Shown: positions 18,047 through 28,065 of the stretch, piece after piece
Layout of the letters: every line of letters starts with the position of its first letter
Position numbering within the stretch: position 1 is the stretch's first letter
NCBI GenBank assembly: GCA_021775425.1
Contig: JAJFHX010000045.1
Coordinates: 1 to 64,000, forward strand
Reading direction: 5' to 3'
From: Hyphomicrobiales bacterium
GTDB taxonomy: Bacteria; Pseudomonadota; Alphaproteobacteria; Rhizobiales; HXMU1428-3
DNA: 64,000 nucleotides
Notes under the pieces: model-generated
What the model saw: the letters and a program-made list of their open reading frames with translations, nothing else
Databases searched by the model: none
Told to the model about the DNA's origin: nothing
Translations under genes and position numbers: made by a program

Positions 18047-18778
18047 TTATTCGTTTGAGCCAAAGAGCGAAAGCAGGCTCATAAAGAGGTTGATGAAATC
18101 AAGGTAGAGGCTCAAAGCGCCCATAATGGCCATTTTGCCTAATGCCTCGAAGCCATGACTTGAGTGATACATTTCTTTGATGCGCTGTGTGTCATAAGCT
18201 GTCAGGCCTGCAAATACCAACACGCCGATCACTGAGACTGCAAATTGCAGAGCAGATGAAGCCACGAAGATGTTGACGATGCTGGCGATGATAATACCGA
18301 TCAGACCCATAAAGAGGAATGTTCCCCAGCCTGAAAGATCTTTCTTGGTCACATAGCCATAAACACTCAATGCGCCGAAAGCTGCCGCACTGATGAAGAA
18401 TACGCGAGTGATGCTCATGCCGCCATAACGCAGGAAGATTGATGAGAGTGAGGCACCCATCAGGGCTGCGAAAATCCAGAATGCGATTTGTGCGCCGCCA
18501 TAGCTCATTTTATGCAAACGGGCTGAAAGGAAAAATACCAGACCAAGTGGTGCCAGCATAATGACCCATTTTAACGGGCTGACATAAACCAGCTGGGCAA
18601 AGGCCTGATTGGTTGATGCGAGATAATAAACCGCATAGGCAACGACGCCTGTCAGGGCGACACCTGCCATCATATAGTTATAGACCTGCATCATATAGGC
18701 GCGGAGGCCCTGGTCTATTTCACGGGTACGGCTAACTGAACCGTGAGAAACATCTTGCTGTCTTGAATATTCTGACAT
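18047..18778 (-). CDS. Bax inhibitor-1/YccA family membrane protein
   Basis: An inner-membrane protein of 243 aa with seven predicted hydrophobic helices, in the BI-1 (TMBIM/UPF0005) family. Bacterial members such as YccA modulate FtsH and may act as pH-dependent calcium leaks; the role here is inferred from family only. The hydrophilic N-terminus (about 1-30) precedes helix 1 (YMMAGVALTGVVAYAVYYL). The last two helices contain the conserved AYDTQRIKEMY loop and the final DFINLFMSLLSLFG. It has its own 356-bp upstream region shared with the divergent thpR. Confidence 0.92.
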   Translation of the reverse strand: MSEYSRQQDVSHGSVSRTREIDQGLRAYMMQVYNYMMAGVALTGVVAYAVYYLASTNQAFAQLVYVSPLKWVIMLAPLGLVFFLSARLHKMSYGGAQIAFWIFAALMGASLSSIFLRYGGMSITRVFFISAAAFGALSVYGYVTKKDLSGWGTFLFMGLIGIIIASIVNIFVASSALQFAVSVIGVLVFAGLTAYDTQRIKEMYHSSHGFEALGKMAIMGALSLYLDFINLFMSLLSLFGSNE

Positions 18779-19134
18779 GTCTGTGTCCTTATAATAAGTT
18801 CCTGATAGTCTGTTTTTTTGAAAGCTGACTAAAATTAATCCTGGTAATTTGTTATTGTGTAAATCTCTGGCCCGGTCAATTCTGATTATTTTTCCGGAAA
18901 GTCCGGTTTCCCCCTCAATATGGAGATTCCCGTCTACTATTACAAGAGGGATTAACCTATAAATTTCATCATTTTGAGCTAATAATCGTTAGGGTAAACG
19001 CTATGTTATTGCGTTTTTTTATCAAAAATATGGCAGTTTTAGCCTTTGGCAATAATTATTGTCATGATTTGCCGTTTCAGATAGCTCTGAGTTCCTCTCA
19101 TCACATCTCATTTTATCTCATAGGGAATTAAGTT
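18779..19134. promoter_or_regulatory. Divergent intergenic region, BI-1 and thpR
   Basis: 356 bp of AT-rich sequence with no gene. It must carry the two divergent promoters. I see no strong inverted repeat and cannot place -35/-10 elements with confidence. Confidence 0.4.
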
Positions 19135-19668
19135 ATGCCGCGCTTATTTACCGGAATAAAAATTCCAGCTTCTGTCGCTGAGCATTTGCGCCTGATGCAA
19201 TATGGATTATCTGGTGCAAAATGGATAGAGGCTGAGGACTTTCATATCACGCTGCGATTTTTTGGTGATGTTGATGGAGTGATGGCCGATGAAATTATTT
19301 ATGGGTATGAAAGCATTCAGGTTGCCCCGTTCTCACTCAGGCTTTCAGGGATTGGGCATTTTGGGAAAGATAAGCCCCGCATGATATGGGCAGGTGTTGA
19401 GGATAGTGAAGACCTTCAACATTTACATATGGCACATGAAAACCTGGCTCAGAAACTAGGACTCAAGCCTGAGGGGCGCAAATTCATCCCCCATGTTACT
19501 CTGGCCCGTTTGAGACATGGCAACATGGAAGAGGTTTCAAATTATCTGCATGATCATGGATTGTTTGAAACGCAGCCTTTTGAGGTTACTGAATTTGTTT
19601 TATTCTCAGCCCGGTCATCCAGAGGTGGCGGGCCTTATCAGACGGAAGCGATCTATCCCTTTGATTAG
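19135..19668 (+). CDS. thpR: RNA 2',3'-cyclic phosphodiesterase
   Basis: A 2H phosphoesterase of 177 aa, also known as LigT or 2'-5' RNA ligase. It opens 2',3'-cyclic phosphates at RNA ends. The two signature tetrads are HITL (37-40, in DFHITLRFFG) and HVTL (120-123, in FIPHVTLARL). The N-terminus MPRLFTGIKIP is typical. It stands alone, convergent with the tyrosine phosphatase gene 22 bp away. A stretch GGGAATTAAGTT precedes the ATG with a moderate ribosome binding site. Confidence 0.94.
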   Translation: MPRLFTGIKIPASVAEHLRLMQYGLSGAKWIEAEDFHITLRFFGDVDGVMADEIIYGYESIQVAPFSLRLSGIGHFGKDKPRMIWAGVEDSEDLQHLHMAHENLAQKLGLKPEGRKFIPHVTLARLRHGNMEEVSNYLHDHGLFETQPFEVTEFVLFSARSSRGGGPYQTEAIYPFD

Positions 19669-19690
19669 TGGTATCAAATGGTAAAATTAC

Positions 19691-20173
19691 CTATTTTACG
19701 GGCTGGTTTTGAAGGCTTTTAATTAATCCTTCTGCGGCATCCTCAACCATATTAATGACGGTATGAAACCCTTCATCGCCGCCATAATACGGGTCTGGCA
19801 CTTCTTTATCCTGATAATCCTGAGCGTATTCAAGGTATAAACCGAGTAGTGCCTTGCCAATGCCCGGGTCAATTTCCTGTAAGTTATTTAAATTCTCATA
19901 GTCCATAGCAAGGATGAAATCAAACTGATGGAAATCATCCATTGTGACCTGCCTGGCTCTCAGTCTGGAAATATCAATGCCTCTGTTTGCGGCTGTTTTT
20001 ATCATCCGGCTGTCAGGTGGATTGCCTGAATGCCAGGCTGCTGTGCCGGCACTATCAACTTCAAAGTCATGTTCAAGGCCGTACTCAGCCAGCTTTGCCC
20101 GAAACACGCCTTCCGCCACAGGTGAGCGGCAGATGTTACCCAGACATACGAATAGAACAGACGTTTTGGTCAT
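19691..20173 (-). CDS. Low-molecular-weight protein tyrosine phosphatase
   Basis: Removes phosphate from phosphotyrosine or related small substrates. The 160-aa protein has the P-loop C10-x5-R16-S (VCLGNICRS) at the N-terminus and the general acid Asp127 in VPDPYYGG. The SAGT segment around 41-44 and the ILAMD segment are also family marks. No tyrosine kinase or exopolysaccharide operon adjoins it directly, so it is more like the eukaryote-type housekeeping LMW-PTP than Wzb. It is divergent from the pterin dehydratase gene. Confidence 0.94.
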   Translation of the reverse strand: MTKTSVLFVCLGNICRSPVAEGVFRAKLAEYGLEHDFEVDSAGTAAWHSGNPPDSRMIKTAANRGIDISRLRARQVTMDDFHQFDFILAMDYENLNNLQEIDPGIGKALLGLYLEYAQDYQDKEVPDPYYGGDEGFHTVINMVEDAAEGLIKSLQNQPVK

Positions 20174-20276
20174 ATGTTTCGACCCATGAAATTAATTAGT
20201 TTTCACCGGACTTGTTATTTTAAGTCAGATTTGAGACGCTAAACAATTAAACTTAATAAGGAGAGGACTATTCTTT

Positions 20277-20570
20277 ATGAGCTTACTCAATGAGGCTGAG
20301 CTGTCCAATGCTCTGGATGAATTAAATGATTGGCGAGTTGATGAGGAGCGCCCTGCCCTTTTTAAAAACTTTCAATTTAAAAACTTTAATGAGGCGTTTC
20401 GCTGGATGACTGGTGTCGCCTTATATGCCGAAAAAGCGGACCATCACCCGGAGTGGAAGAATGTCTGGAATAAGGTAGATGTTGTGTTGACGACGCATGA
20501 TGCCGGAGGAATTACGAAGAAAGATATCGAGCTCGCCAGATTTATGGACAAGCTGACACCTTCTACCTGA
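20277..20570 (+). CDS. phhB: 4a-hydroxytetrahydrobiopterin dehydratase
   Basis: Pterin-4a-carbinolamine dehydratase, 97 aa, which dehydrates the 4a-hydroxy pterin formed by aromatic amino acid hydroxylases. The catalytic His pair lies in ADHHPEW (His56-His57), with [15 protein letters not shown] following. The sequence covers the whole domain. A GGAGAGGA lies about ten bases before the ATG. No phenylalanine hydroxylase gene is adjacent, so its partner would be elsewhere; in many alphaproteobacteria the gene is likewise isolated. Confidence 0.93.
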   Translation: MSLLNEAELSNALDELNDWRVDEERPALFKNFQFKNFNEAFRWMTGVALYAEKADHHPEWKNVWNKVDVVLTTHDAGGITKKDIELARFMDKLTPST

Positions 20571-20624
20571 ATGATACATTGCCCGATTTAATCGACGAAA
20601 CTGATCTGCAATAGCATTTTGTCT

Positions 20625-21683
20625 TTAATATCTGGCGCTGTATTTTCTTCGTTTGTAATAGCCTGCTGTTTTTCTGCGCCGATAGCTTTTAGCAACTCTG
20701 CGGTATTTTCTCGCTTTGTGGCGCCGGGCTGTTTTGCTGGCGATTTTTCTGGCTATACGCTTGAGCATCGCGACACGTTTTTTCTCAGCCCGTTTGGTGA
20801 GAGCTATATGTCTTTTGCGTTTTCTCTCTGTATCAATTGCGGCGTATTGCTTATGCAGAGATTTTGCTTCTTTGCTCCATGGTTTTGGTTTGCAATTGGC
20901 ATCTTTAACGTATTTTTTCCGATACAAAAATGCGGTTTTAAGGGAAGCGTATTTTCTGCCCTTTAAATCGCGCATATCTTCGACTTTGTCGCTTGTGCTT
21001 GGATAATAGAACAAACGAACTTTGCCAGAGCAGCTCTGCTGACATTTCACTCTATCTTTTGCAAACTGGGATTTGTGTCTTGAAAAATTAATCGGCCAGT
21101 AAAAGCCATCTTTCAGACGAACGCACATGGTGCGATAAGCGGTTGAGGGTCTTCTGCGATATGTTTCTATATCCGGATCATAATAGTCATCATTATAGCT
21201 ATTCTTATAGCCACCATCAAATTCCAGACCTGATTTATGATTATATGATTTGATGTAACCTTTATAGTTTTTCATGCCCAGCGAATAGGTTGGGGCTTTG
21301 TAAACTGTTTTTGGCGGTGAATTTTTTGACGTTTTCTTTTTGTAACTATAAGTCTTATACCCTGATGAGCGGGATGAGACGCCGCTAGTGCCTGCCGGGT
21401 CGAAAAATCCGTTGAAGGCGACGCGTACATATTTCTGCATCGATTTTGGCACACCAACAGTTTTTACGTAGGGCGACAAGCTGGCATCATGGTTTGTTGC
21501 CGCATGGGCTGGCGCATAGAGGGGATTGAAAAGAACTGCGATCAGACCAGCAATAAAAAAGGCTGGTCTTGTAAAAATTTCTAAGAATTTCCGATGGGTT
21601 GATTTGTTCAGAAATTTGAAAAATTTTGTGACTGAAACAGTGTTGAACTCTACGAATTGTGTTACGCCCGGTTTCACGGTCAA
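20625..21683 (-). CDS. DUF2865 secreted protein with a strongly basic tail
   Basis: A 352-aa protein with a late signal anchor (about 40-60, AGLIAVLFNPLYAPAHA), then a Tyr/Ser/Lys-rich region and a DUF2865 core (about 185-280) with the Cys pattern MCVRLKDG, KCQQSCSG and ANCKPKPW. The last 65 residues are dominated by Lys and Arg. The core is a family found in Rhizobiales with no assigned function. The start is TTG 21683 or GTG 21677; AGGGG is seven bases before the GTG. The basic tail could bind nucleic acid or anionic envelope polymers (inference). Confidence 0.8.
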   Translation of the reverse strand: MTVKPGVTQFVEFNTVSVTKFFKFLNKSTHRKFLEIFTRPAFFIAGLIAVLFNPLYAPAHAATNHDASLSPYVKTVGVPKSMQKYVRVAFNGFFDPAGTSGVSSRSSGYKTYSYKKKTSKNSPPKTVYKAPTYSLGMKNYKGYIKSYNHKSGLEFDGGYKNSYNDDYYDPDIETYRRRPSTAYRTMCVRLKDGFYWPINFSRHKSQFAKDRVKCQQSCSGKVRLFYYPSTSDKVEDMRDLKGRKYASLKTAFLYRKKYVKDANCKPKPWSKEAKSLHKQYAAIDTERKRKRHIALTKRAEKKRVAMLKRIARKIASKTARRHKARKYRRVAKSYRRRKTAGYYKRRKYSARY

Positions 21684-21985
21684 ACCCCTAACTGCTGACT
21701 GTAGGGCATGACCGCCCTATTTTCATTCTCTTGCCCTGTTACAGTTAATTAATTTACTTTCTGAAGTAAGATTTGTAATTCACTGTAATTAAGTAATTTT
21801 TATCTGAATTGTATTCGTTATGATTTGCTCAGTTTTAAATGACGCGCCTATTTCGGTCAACCGCAAATTAATACTTTATTAACCTTATACTGCCTGATTA
21901 ATGTCGCAAGGTTATTTTTGAAATTTTGAAGGTTTTATTTAGTGTTGGCCGATTTTTGGGCTGAATTGGGTGAAGAGGATTTATT
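21684..21985. promoter_or_regulatory. Divergent intergenic region, DUF2865 and DUF1232
   Basis: 302 bp of AT-rich DNA with no gene, rich in TTAATTAA-like runs around 21745-21800. Promoters for both flanking genes should be here. No clear repeat or hairpin. Confidence 0.35.
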
Positions 21986-22351
21986 ATGGTTGAAAATCGG
22001 GGTGGGAACAGTGACAGATCGCGGCCTGGGAAAAACCATCCGGCTAAGAAAAAAAGTCTGTTGCAACTGATTGGATCAATACCTGGTGTTCTGAATATTG
22101 CTTCACTTTTTTATTGCGCGATTGATAATACGACACCGACATTCGTGCGCTTGTTTGGTTTGTTTGCTTTGTTTTATCTTGCCTTTCCGATTGACCTTAT
22201 TCCTGATGTGCTGATGTTGTTATTCGGGCTTGGAGCTCTTGATGATATTGCCGTTCTTTATATGGCTTACCGGCTTGGTGTTTCGCATATAACACCGGAA
22301 CACCGGAAGAAGGCGCTTTACCTGTTTGACCTCAATGAGGCTGACATCTGA
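21986..22351 (+). CDS. DUF1232 (YkvA-type) small membrane protein
   Basis: A 121-aa protein with the DUF1232 core (about 40-95): LFALFYLAFPIDLIPDVL and the LGALDDIAVLYMAYRLG segment, two adjacent hydrophobic helices with a short turn. The N-terminal 25 residues are basic and hydrophilic. Members of this family are small membrane proteins of unknown role, often called YkvA. It stands alone, convergent with the quinone oxidoreductase gene. Confidence 0.88.
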   Translation: MVENRGGNSDRSRPGKNHPAKKKSLLQLIGSIPGVLNIASLFYCAIDNTTPTFVRLFGLFALFYLAFPIDLIPDVLMLLFGLGALDDIAVLYMAYRLGVSHITPEHRKKALYLFDLNEADI

Positions 22352-22407
22352 ATTATTCCAGAGATAATGCTCGCCATTAACAGATCATTGGCTGAGTATA
22401 GGATAGA

Positions 22408-23388
22408 TTAGTTTTTCATGCTGACCAGAATTTTACCGACAGCTTTTCTGTTGGCTAGAACGTCCAGTGCTTCTGAAGATTGTTCAAGCGGGTAGACAGC
22501 TTCAATATGTGGGTTAAGAACTTTTTCCCCGCTCCATTTCAGAAGCTGGTTAATGTGATTTCTGAAATCTTCATTCTGTTCTTTGATAAACCGCCCCCAG
22601 AACACACCCGAAATGTGTATGCCTTTTAACAATACGAGATTGAGCGGGATTTCAGGAATGTCGCCTGAGGCAAAGCCGACAACAAGGTATCGGCCATTCC
22701 ATTTCAGAGCGCGGAGGGCTGGTTCGGCAAATTCCCCGCCGATGCAATCATAAATTACATCAACACCTTCGCCATTATTAAAGGTTTTGAGTTGCTGTTT
22801 TAAAGTTGCGTCGCCTGACAAAATGCCACCGATAGCACCATGTTTTTTGGCGAGGTTTATTTTTTCTTCACTTGAGGCGATGGCGATGGGGTTTGCACCA
22901 ATGGCACTGGCGATTTCAATGGCGGCCAGGCCTGCGCCACCAGCTGCGCCTGAGACGGCAACTGTCTGATCTTTTTTCAACCCTGCTCTATCTACCAGGC
23001 CATGCATGGCTGTGCCATAGGTGATGGAAAGGCTGGCGGCAACTTCATCTGACACTTTGTCTGGTATTTTAAAGAGCTTATCTGCGCTGACTGTTATCTG
23101 CTCTCTTAACCCGCCTGACCCGATATAGGCCATGACACGGTCACCAATTTGAAAAGATGAAACATTTTTACCCGTTTTTTCAATAGTACCGGCGATTTCA
23201 CCACCCGGTGAAAAAGGGAGGTCCGGTTTAAACTGATATTTGCCTTTGGTGATGAGGGTGTCAAAAAAATTCAGTGCGCATACTGAGACATTGATGAGAA
23301 CTTCGTCTTCTGCAGGAACGGGTGCTTCGATTTGCTCAAGGGTAAGGTGCTTATGACCTGTTAATTCTTTGCAGAGGATGGCGCGCAT
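22408..23388 (-). CDS. Zinc-free NAD(P)H:quinone oxidoreductase (MDR family)
   Basis: A 326-aa medium-chain dehydrogenase/reductase of the quinone oxidoreductase (Qor) or NADPH-dependent enone-reductase type. The GroES-like half (about 1-120) is followed by a Rossmann half with AVSGAAGGAGLAAIE (about 145-160). The catalytic-zinc Cys and His of alcohol dehydrogenases are absent, as expected of Qor enzymes. ATG 23388 gives the typical MRAILCKE start; a GTG four codons earlier is in frame. The electron acceptor cannot be told. It stands alone and is divergent from ialB. Confidence 0.9.
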   Translation of the reverse strand: MRAILCKELTGHKHLTLEQIEAPVPAEDEVLINVSVCALNFFDTLITKGKYQFKPDLPFSPGGEIAGTIEKTGKNVSSFQIGDRVMAYIGSGGLREQITVSADKLFKIPDKVSDEVAASLSITYGTAMHGLVDRAGLKKDQTVAVSGAAGGAGLAAIEIASAIGANPIAIASSEEKINLAKKHGAIGGILSGDATLKQQLKTFNNGEGVDVIYDCIGGEFAEPALRALKWNGRYLVVGFASGDIPEIPLNLVLLKGIHISGVFWGRFIKEQNEDFRNHINQLLKWSGEKVLNPHIEAVYPLEQSSEALDVLANRKAVGKILVSMKN

Positions 23389-23637
23389 GGATATTCTCAC
23401 TGGCTCAATTGATTTATTTACGGGCTAAAATTATAACACTTGATTTTATGCTGTTTGGCTGCCCTCATTACTGGCAATTGGGTGATTTTGACAGCTGGTT
23501 GTGGTTTTAAGGCTTCTTTTATCAGATAGTTTAAATGTTTGGGGACAAAAAAGGCTGTTGTGGTCTGGTAATTTTTAGCCAAATTGTTGTATATGTTCAT
23601 CGTGAATTGAAATTAAATACTTATTAGGACGTGATTT

Positions 23638-24168
23638 ATGCGGGATATGGTGAGCAAAATTATTTTCAGACTATCACAGGGACTAATCATTTGTTTGCTG
23701 CTTATGGGACATGGAGCTGTCGCAACTGCTGCTGACAGCACCGTTATCAAGCGGTTTAAGGACTGGACAGTTTATAAAGCGAAATCAGATGATGGAACGC
23801 TTTGTTTTGCGGCTTCAACACCGAAGGACATTGAGCCCAAAGGCGTGAACCGTGGTGACATCTTTTTTTACATTACCACCTGGCCGAAATATAAAGTGAA
23901 CCAGGAAGTCAGTGTGAAACTTGGTTATCCGCTCAAAAGCAGCTCAACACCAACAATTACAATTGGTGCGAAAAACTTTACTCTGTTTGATAAAGGTGAG
24001 CGGGCCTATATTCACACCAGTTTAGAAAAAAGTCTGCTTGGTGCCATGCGGGCCGGTCAGAAGATGACTGTCAAAGGCACTTCATCTCGCGGGACTGATA
24101 CCACTGATGTCTATTCCCTTTCAGGAGTGACAGCCGCGCTAAAGGCTTCAGTTGAAGCGTGCAATTAA
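23638..24168 (+). CDS. Invasion associated locus B (IalB) family protein
   Basis: A 176-aa secreted protein. The signal peptide ends about residue 30 (VATAAD). The mature domain (about 33-176) matches the IalB family: KRFKDWTVY, LCFAAS and the C-terminal DVYSLSGVTAAL followed by a Cys near the end, which could pair with the Cys in LCFAAS. IalB-like proteins are common in Rhizobiales and are not evidence of virulence here. AGGA about eight bases before the first ATG supports the start. A terminator follows before rlmN. Confidence 0.88.
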   Translation: MRDMVSKIIFRLSQGLIICLLLMGHGAVATAADSTVIKRFKDWTVYKAKSDDGTLCFAASTPKDIEPKGVNRGDIFFYITTWPKYKVNQEVSVKLGYPLKSSSTPTITIGAKNFTLFDKGERAYIHTSLEKSLLGAMRAGQKMTVKGTSSRGTDTTDVYSLSGVTAALKASVEACN

Positions 24169-24208
24169 TCCTCTGGCTTCGTTTTGCCAGATTATAGTGA
24201 TGTATATA

Positions 24209-24245
24209 GTGGTGTTGGGGCGTGCTTCAGCACCACAGCTTTTTG
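24209..24245 (+). terminator. Rho-independent terminator after ialB
   Basis: A 9-bp stem (GTGGTGTTG with CAGCACCAC, one T-G pair), a ten-base loop, then AG-C-TTTTT. It separates ialB from rlmN. Confidence 0.8.
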
Positions 24246-24290
24246 CAATCGACAAATCAATTTATTGATTGAATTTTAAAGACATAACAA

Positions 24291-25457
24291 ATGAGCAGTT
24301 TGACGACTTTATACGGCCTCTCGAAAGAGGATGTGCAATCAGCGCTACGCGGCATTGGCGTGGCGGAAAAGCAGTTGCGCATGCGGCAGAGTCAACTCTG
24401 GCACTGGATCTATTTTCGGGGCACGACCTCATTTGACGACATGACGAATATGTCGCTTGATCTCAGGGAAAAACTTAAACAACATTTTACGCTAGAGCGG
24501 CCCTCTATTGTGACCGAGCAGATTTCTGTTGATGGCACGCGCAAATGGCTGATGGGATTAACCCCGCAGGGACCGCGTGAAAAATCACCTGAGATTGAGT
24601 GTGTTTATATTCCTGAAAGTGACCGTGGCACGCTTTGTATTTCAAGCCAGATTGGCTGCACGCTAAATTGCAGTTTTTGTCACACTGGCACGCAGCGCCT
24701 GTTGCGAAACCTGACGGCTGGTGAAATCCTGGGCCAGATACTGCTGGCTAAAGACCGGATTGGTGACTGGCCGGACGGGGAAGCGGAAGATAAAACCGGG
24801 TTGCCAAGTTCTGAACGCAAGATCACCAATATTGTGCTGATGGGCATGGGTGAGCCTTTGTATAATTTTGAAAATGTTAAAACCGCGATGCAACTGGCGA
24901 TGGACGGCGATGGGCTTGCTTTTTCCAGACGGCGCATCACGCTTTCTACATCTGGCCTTGTGCCGGAAATTCAGCGTTGTGGTGATGAGATTAACGTGAT
25001 GCTGGCGATATCGCTGCATGGGGTACGGGATGAGCTTCGTGATATTCTTGTGCCGATTAATAAAAAATATCCAATCAAGGAATTGCTTAATGCGTGCCGG
25101 AACTACCCTGGCGTTTCAAATGCGCGGCGTATTACCTTTGAATATGTGATGCTGAAGGACCTTAATGACAGCCTTACTGATGCGCGGGAACTGGTGAGGT
25201 TACTTGCTGGCATTCCTGCTAAGATCAACCTTATTCCTTTTAACCCATGGCCGGGCAGTCCTTATGAATGCTCTGACTGGGAGCAGATTGAGCGTTTTGC
25301 TGAGATTGTTAACAAAGCGGGATATGCCAGCCCGGTTCGCACACCAAGGGGCCGGGATATCATGGCGGCATGTGGGCAGTTAAAATCGCTTAGTGAAAAA
25401 TTAAGAGCGAGTGAAGTTTTGGACGACCCTATAAAAGCTGTTGCCGGTGAAGTCTGA
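24291..25457 (+). CDS. rlmN: Dual-specificity 23S rRNA A2503 / tRNA A37 methyltransferase RlmN
   Basis: Radical-SAM enzyme that methylates C2 of adenosine 2503 in 23S rRNA and A37 in a set of tRNAs. Length is 388 aa. The cluster ligands are Cys123, Cys127 and Cys130 (CTLNCSFC). A GMGEPL loop binds SAM. The methyl-carrier Cys near the C-terminus is in AACGQL, and the other Cys in the [15 protein letters not shown] region completes the mechanism. It matches alphaproteobacterial RlmN across its whole length. It is followed by a small membrane protein and argG, the same order as in related Rhizobiales. Confidence 0.97.
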   Translation: MSSLTTLYGLSKEDVQSALRGIGVAEKQLRMRQSQLWHWIYFRGTTSFDDMTNMSLDLREKLKQHFTLERPSIVTEQISVDGTRKWLMGLTPQGPREKSPEIECVYIPESDRGTLCISSQIGCTLNCSFCHTGTQRLLRNLTAGEILGQILLAKDRIGDWPDGEAEDKTGLPSSERKITNIVLMGMGEPLYNFENVKTAMQLAMDGDGLAFSRRRITLSTSGLVPEIQRCGDEINVMLAISLHGVRDELRDILVPINKKYPIKELLNACRNYPGVSNARRITFEYVMLKDLNDSLTDARELVRLLAGIPAKINLIPFNPWPGSPYECSDWEQIERFAEIVNKAGYASPVRTPRGRDIMAACGQLKSLSEKLRASEVLDDPIKAVAGEV

Positions 25458-25514
25458 GTTAAGGCTCATATGTTTTATCCGGAAATGTTTTCAAATTTAA
25501 CGGGAGACGGTTGA

Positions 25515-25964
25515 ATGTTTTTTAGTGCGATTGGCCGCATCCTAATCGTTGGTTTTGCGCTTTTTATTTCGGTTATGGTCGGCTTTTTTCTGCTCACCTA
25601 TTTAAGTGGCAATCTGCTGAGTGAAGAACTGGCCCAGCGCTATGGCTCTGAATTAAACGGCAGTGAGCTCGAAAACACCGTACTTTCAATAACTGGTGTG
25701 CTGGCGTTTCTGGTCTCTCTATACCCGGCGATGACAATATTGCCAGCCTTGTTGGTTGTAGTAATTGGTGAGATTGGTCATATCAGGTCATTATTATTTT
25801 ATGTTCTGGCTGGTGGGGCCGGGGCGCTTTCTATTCCGCTTCTTTATGTTGTGATGAGCGGTGATGATGTTTCGATGCCCTCGAAAAGTTTTCTCACTAT
25901 TTTTGCGACATCCGGTTTTGTTTCAGGGCTGGTTTACTGGATGCTTGCGGGGCGTCGGGCCTGA
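25515..25964 (+). CDS. Small hypothetical membrane protein (149 aa)
   Basis: I do not recognise a named family. About four hydrophobic segments are visible: residues 4-30, 55-75, 78-95 and 122-145. A short hydrophilic loop (SEELAQRYGSELNGSELE) separates the first two. No catalytic motif is seen. It sits 57 bp after rlmN and about 200 bp before argG, with a GGAGACGG before the ATG. In related genomes a similar small membrane gene occupies this position, so it is likely real. Confidence 0.7.
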   Translation: MFFSAIGRILIVGFALFISVMVGFFLLTYLSGNLLSEELAQRYGSELNGSELENTVLSITGVLAFLVSLYPAMTILPALLVVVIGEIGHIRSLLFYVLAGGAGALSIPLLYVVMSGDDVSMPSKSFLTIFATSGFVSGLVYWMLAGRRA

Positions 25965-26166
25965 ATTCCCTTTTTTAAATTATTGCTTTAAAAACCTTGG
26001 AGGCGACTCCAGCAGTTAGAATTTCTGACTGGGTCAAACAGGGCTTGCGCTCTTAATTCAGAGCCTTATGATGCGGGGCTGATGATGCAGTCTTTTGATG
26101 CTGTCATGTGCTGCGGACTGACTTGTTTTCTTTCTTCTATGTTTAATAACGACGGATACCTCTTTC

Positions 26167-27393
26167 ATGCACGATAAAAAATCTATCAACAAAGTTGTTC
26201 TGGCTTATTCCGGTGGTCTTGACACTTCTATTATTCTGAAATGGCTGCGGGCTGAATATGATTGTGAAGTGGTGACTTTTACAGCCGACCTTGGACAGGG
26301 AGAAGAGCTTGAGCCAGCACGGGCCAAAGCTGAGTTGTTAGGCATCAAAGAAATTTACATTGAAGATTTGCGTGAAGAATTTGTGCGTGATTATGTTTTT
26401 CCGATGTTTCGCGCCAATGCGCTATATGAAGGAATTTACCTGCTTGGTACATCAATCGCGAGGCCGCTGATATCCAAACGGCAAATTGAGATTGCAAAAG
26501 AAACGGGTGCAGATGCCGTATGCCATGGGGCAACGGGCAAAGGGAATGATCAGATCCGGTTTGAGCTCAGTTATTATGCTCTTAACCCAGATATTCATGT
26601 GATTGCGCCGTGGCGTGAATGGGATTTAACGTCGCGCACCAAGCTGATTGATTTTGCTGAAAAGCATCAGATACCTATTCCGACCGATAAACGAGGGGAA
26701 GCGCCCTATTCTGTTGACGCGAATTTACTACACACTTCATCTGAAGGCAAAGTGCTGGAAGACCCGGCTGTTGAAGCGCCTGAATATGTCTATCAACGCA
26801 CGCAGTCACCTGAAGATGCACCTGATCAGCCAGAGACGATTGAAATTGGCTTTGAAAAAGGTGATGCTGTTTCCATTAACGGTGAAGCCTTATCTCCGGC
26901 GGAGCTGTTGACCAGTCTTAATGAGTATGGCCGCGTTCATGGTATTGGCCGGCTGGATCTGGTTGAGAACAGATATGTTGGCATGAAGAGCCGGGGGATT
27001 TATGAAACGCCTGGCGGGACCATCTTACTTGCCGCGCATCGGGGCATTGAGAGCATCACGCTTGACCGGGGGGCGGCTCATCTTAAAGATGAAATCATGC
27101 CGCGCTATGCTGAGCTGATTTATAACGGGTTCTGGTTTTCACCAGAGCGGGAAATGTTGCAGGCACTGATTGATAAATCGCAGGACTGTGTTTCTGGCAG
27201 TGTGACTATAAAACTCTATAAGGGGCGGGCAGATGTTATCGGGCGGTCATCACCGCTATCACTTTATAATGAAGACCTGGTAACCTTTGAGGATGGTGCG
27301 GTTGCTTATGATCACACTGATGCTGAAGGGTTTATTCAGCTTAATGCGCTTCGTTTAAAAACGCTTGGTCGCCGTAAAGCTTTAATGAAATAG
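26167..27393 (+). CDS. argG: Argininosuccinate synthase
   Basis: Condenses citrulline and aspartate with ATP in arginine biosynthesis. The 408-aa protein carries the PP-loop AYSGGLDTS (13-21) and the family segments [23 protein letters not shown] and [11 protein letters not shown]. The start ATG is preceded by a weak site. An imperfect palindrome CAGTTAGAATTTCTGACTG lies upstream at about 26014 and could be an operator. The next gene begins 31 bp after its stop and may be co-transcribed. Confidence 0.97.
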   Translation: MHDKKSINKVVLAYSGGLDTSIILKWLRAEYDCEVVTFTADLGQGEELEPARAKAELLGIKEIYIEDLREEFVRDYVFPMFRANALYEGIYLLGTSIARPLISKRQIEIAKETGADAVCHGATGKGNDQIRFELSYYALNPDIHVIAPWREWDLTSRTKLIDFAEKHQIPIPTDKRGEAPYSVDANLLHTSSEGKVLEDPAVEAPEYVYQRTQSPEDAPDQPETIEIGFEKGDAVSINGEALSPAELLTSLNEYGRVHGIGRLDLVENRYVGMKSRGIYETPGGTILLAAHRGIESITLDRGAAHLKDEIMPRYAELIYNGFWFSPEREMLQALIDKSQDCVSGSVTIKLYKGRADVIGRSSPLSLYNEDLVTFEDGAVAYDHTDAEGFIQLNALRLKTLGRRKALMK

Positions 27394-27423
27394 TCTGTTC
27401 AGTTTTTAGGGGAGTTTAAACTG

Positions 27424-28044
27424 ATGACGCGCCGTACTCTGAAACGTAAACTTCGGTTTTTTGTGCTGGTTTTTCTGCTGATTCTGGTTGTTGCGGCAGT
27501 GGCTAAATTTGAGGTGCTGGCTGATTATGTGAAGCTCGGCAAGCTCTATGAGTTCATTAATGATATGTCGATTTTGATTTTCACCATCGGCGCGGCATAT
27601 CTGGCGAATATCTTTCAGCAGCGCTCGAACTTTCTCTCTAATCTTAAGGAAGAATGGCATGAAATTGTGCGGGCCAAATCTTCACTGATTTATTATATCA
27701 ATAATCAGAACCGGGATACGGATGATTATCTTTCAGCTTATCAGCAGCTTTCTGAGTGTATTGATTATATGCGCATTGTTTATAAAAATGTTGGTGAAAC
27801 CAGAACTCTGATCGGCAAATATCCTTATGAACCATTGCATGATATGCGCCGGGCGATGAATGAAATTGACCCGCGCAAGAGACCAGTTCGAGATGAAGAC
27901 CTTGAATGGGCTTATGGTGAGATCTGGGATGGGTTTAATGCGCTTCGGGAGCGTTTTCTTGAAGAGCTTGACCTTGAAGAACCTGAAAACCCGATCATCA
28001 CGGAGCGGGCACGGCGGCTGAAAAAAGAAGGTGCTGACCTTTAA
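27424..28044 (+). CDS. Hypothetical membrane protein with cytosolic helical domain
   Basis: A 206-aa protein, family not recognised. Two hydrophobic helices (about 12-30 and 45-63) are followed by a helical, acidic domain of about 140 residues that ends in a charged stretch (ERARRLKKEGADL). No enzyme motif. It follows argG by 31 bp on the same strand, which suggests co-transcription but not necessarily a shared function. A GGGGAG lies ten bases before the ATG. Confidence 0.75.
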   Translation: MTRRTLKRKLRFFVLVFLLILVVAAVAKFEVLADYVKLGKLYEFINDMSILIFTIGAAYLANIFQQRSNFLSNLKEEWHEIVRAKSSLIYYINNQNRDTDDYLSAYQQLSECIDYMRIVYKNVGETRTLIGKYPYEPLHDMRRAMNEIDPRKRPVRDEDLEWAYGEIWDGFNALRERFLEELDLEEPENPIITERARRLKKEGADL

Positions 28045-28065
28045 TATATACTGGCAATATTTCTT

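Noticed and set aside
23638-24168. Virulence role for the IalB-like protein
   Set aside because: IalB-domain proteins are widespread in non-pathogenic alphaproteobacteria, and no other virulence genes are in the window.
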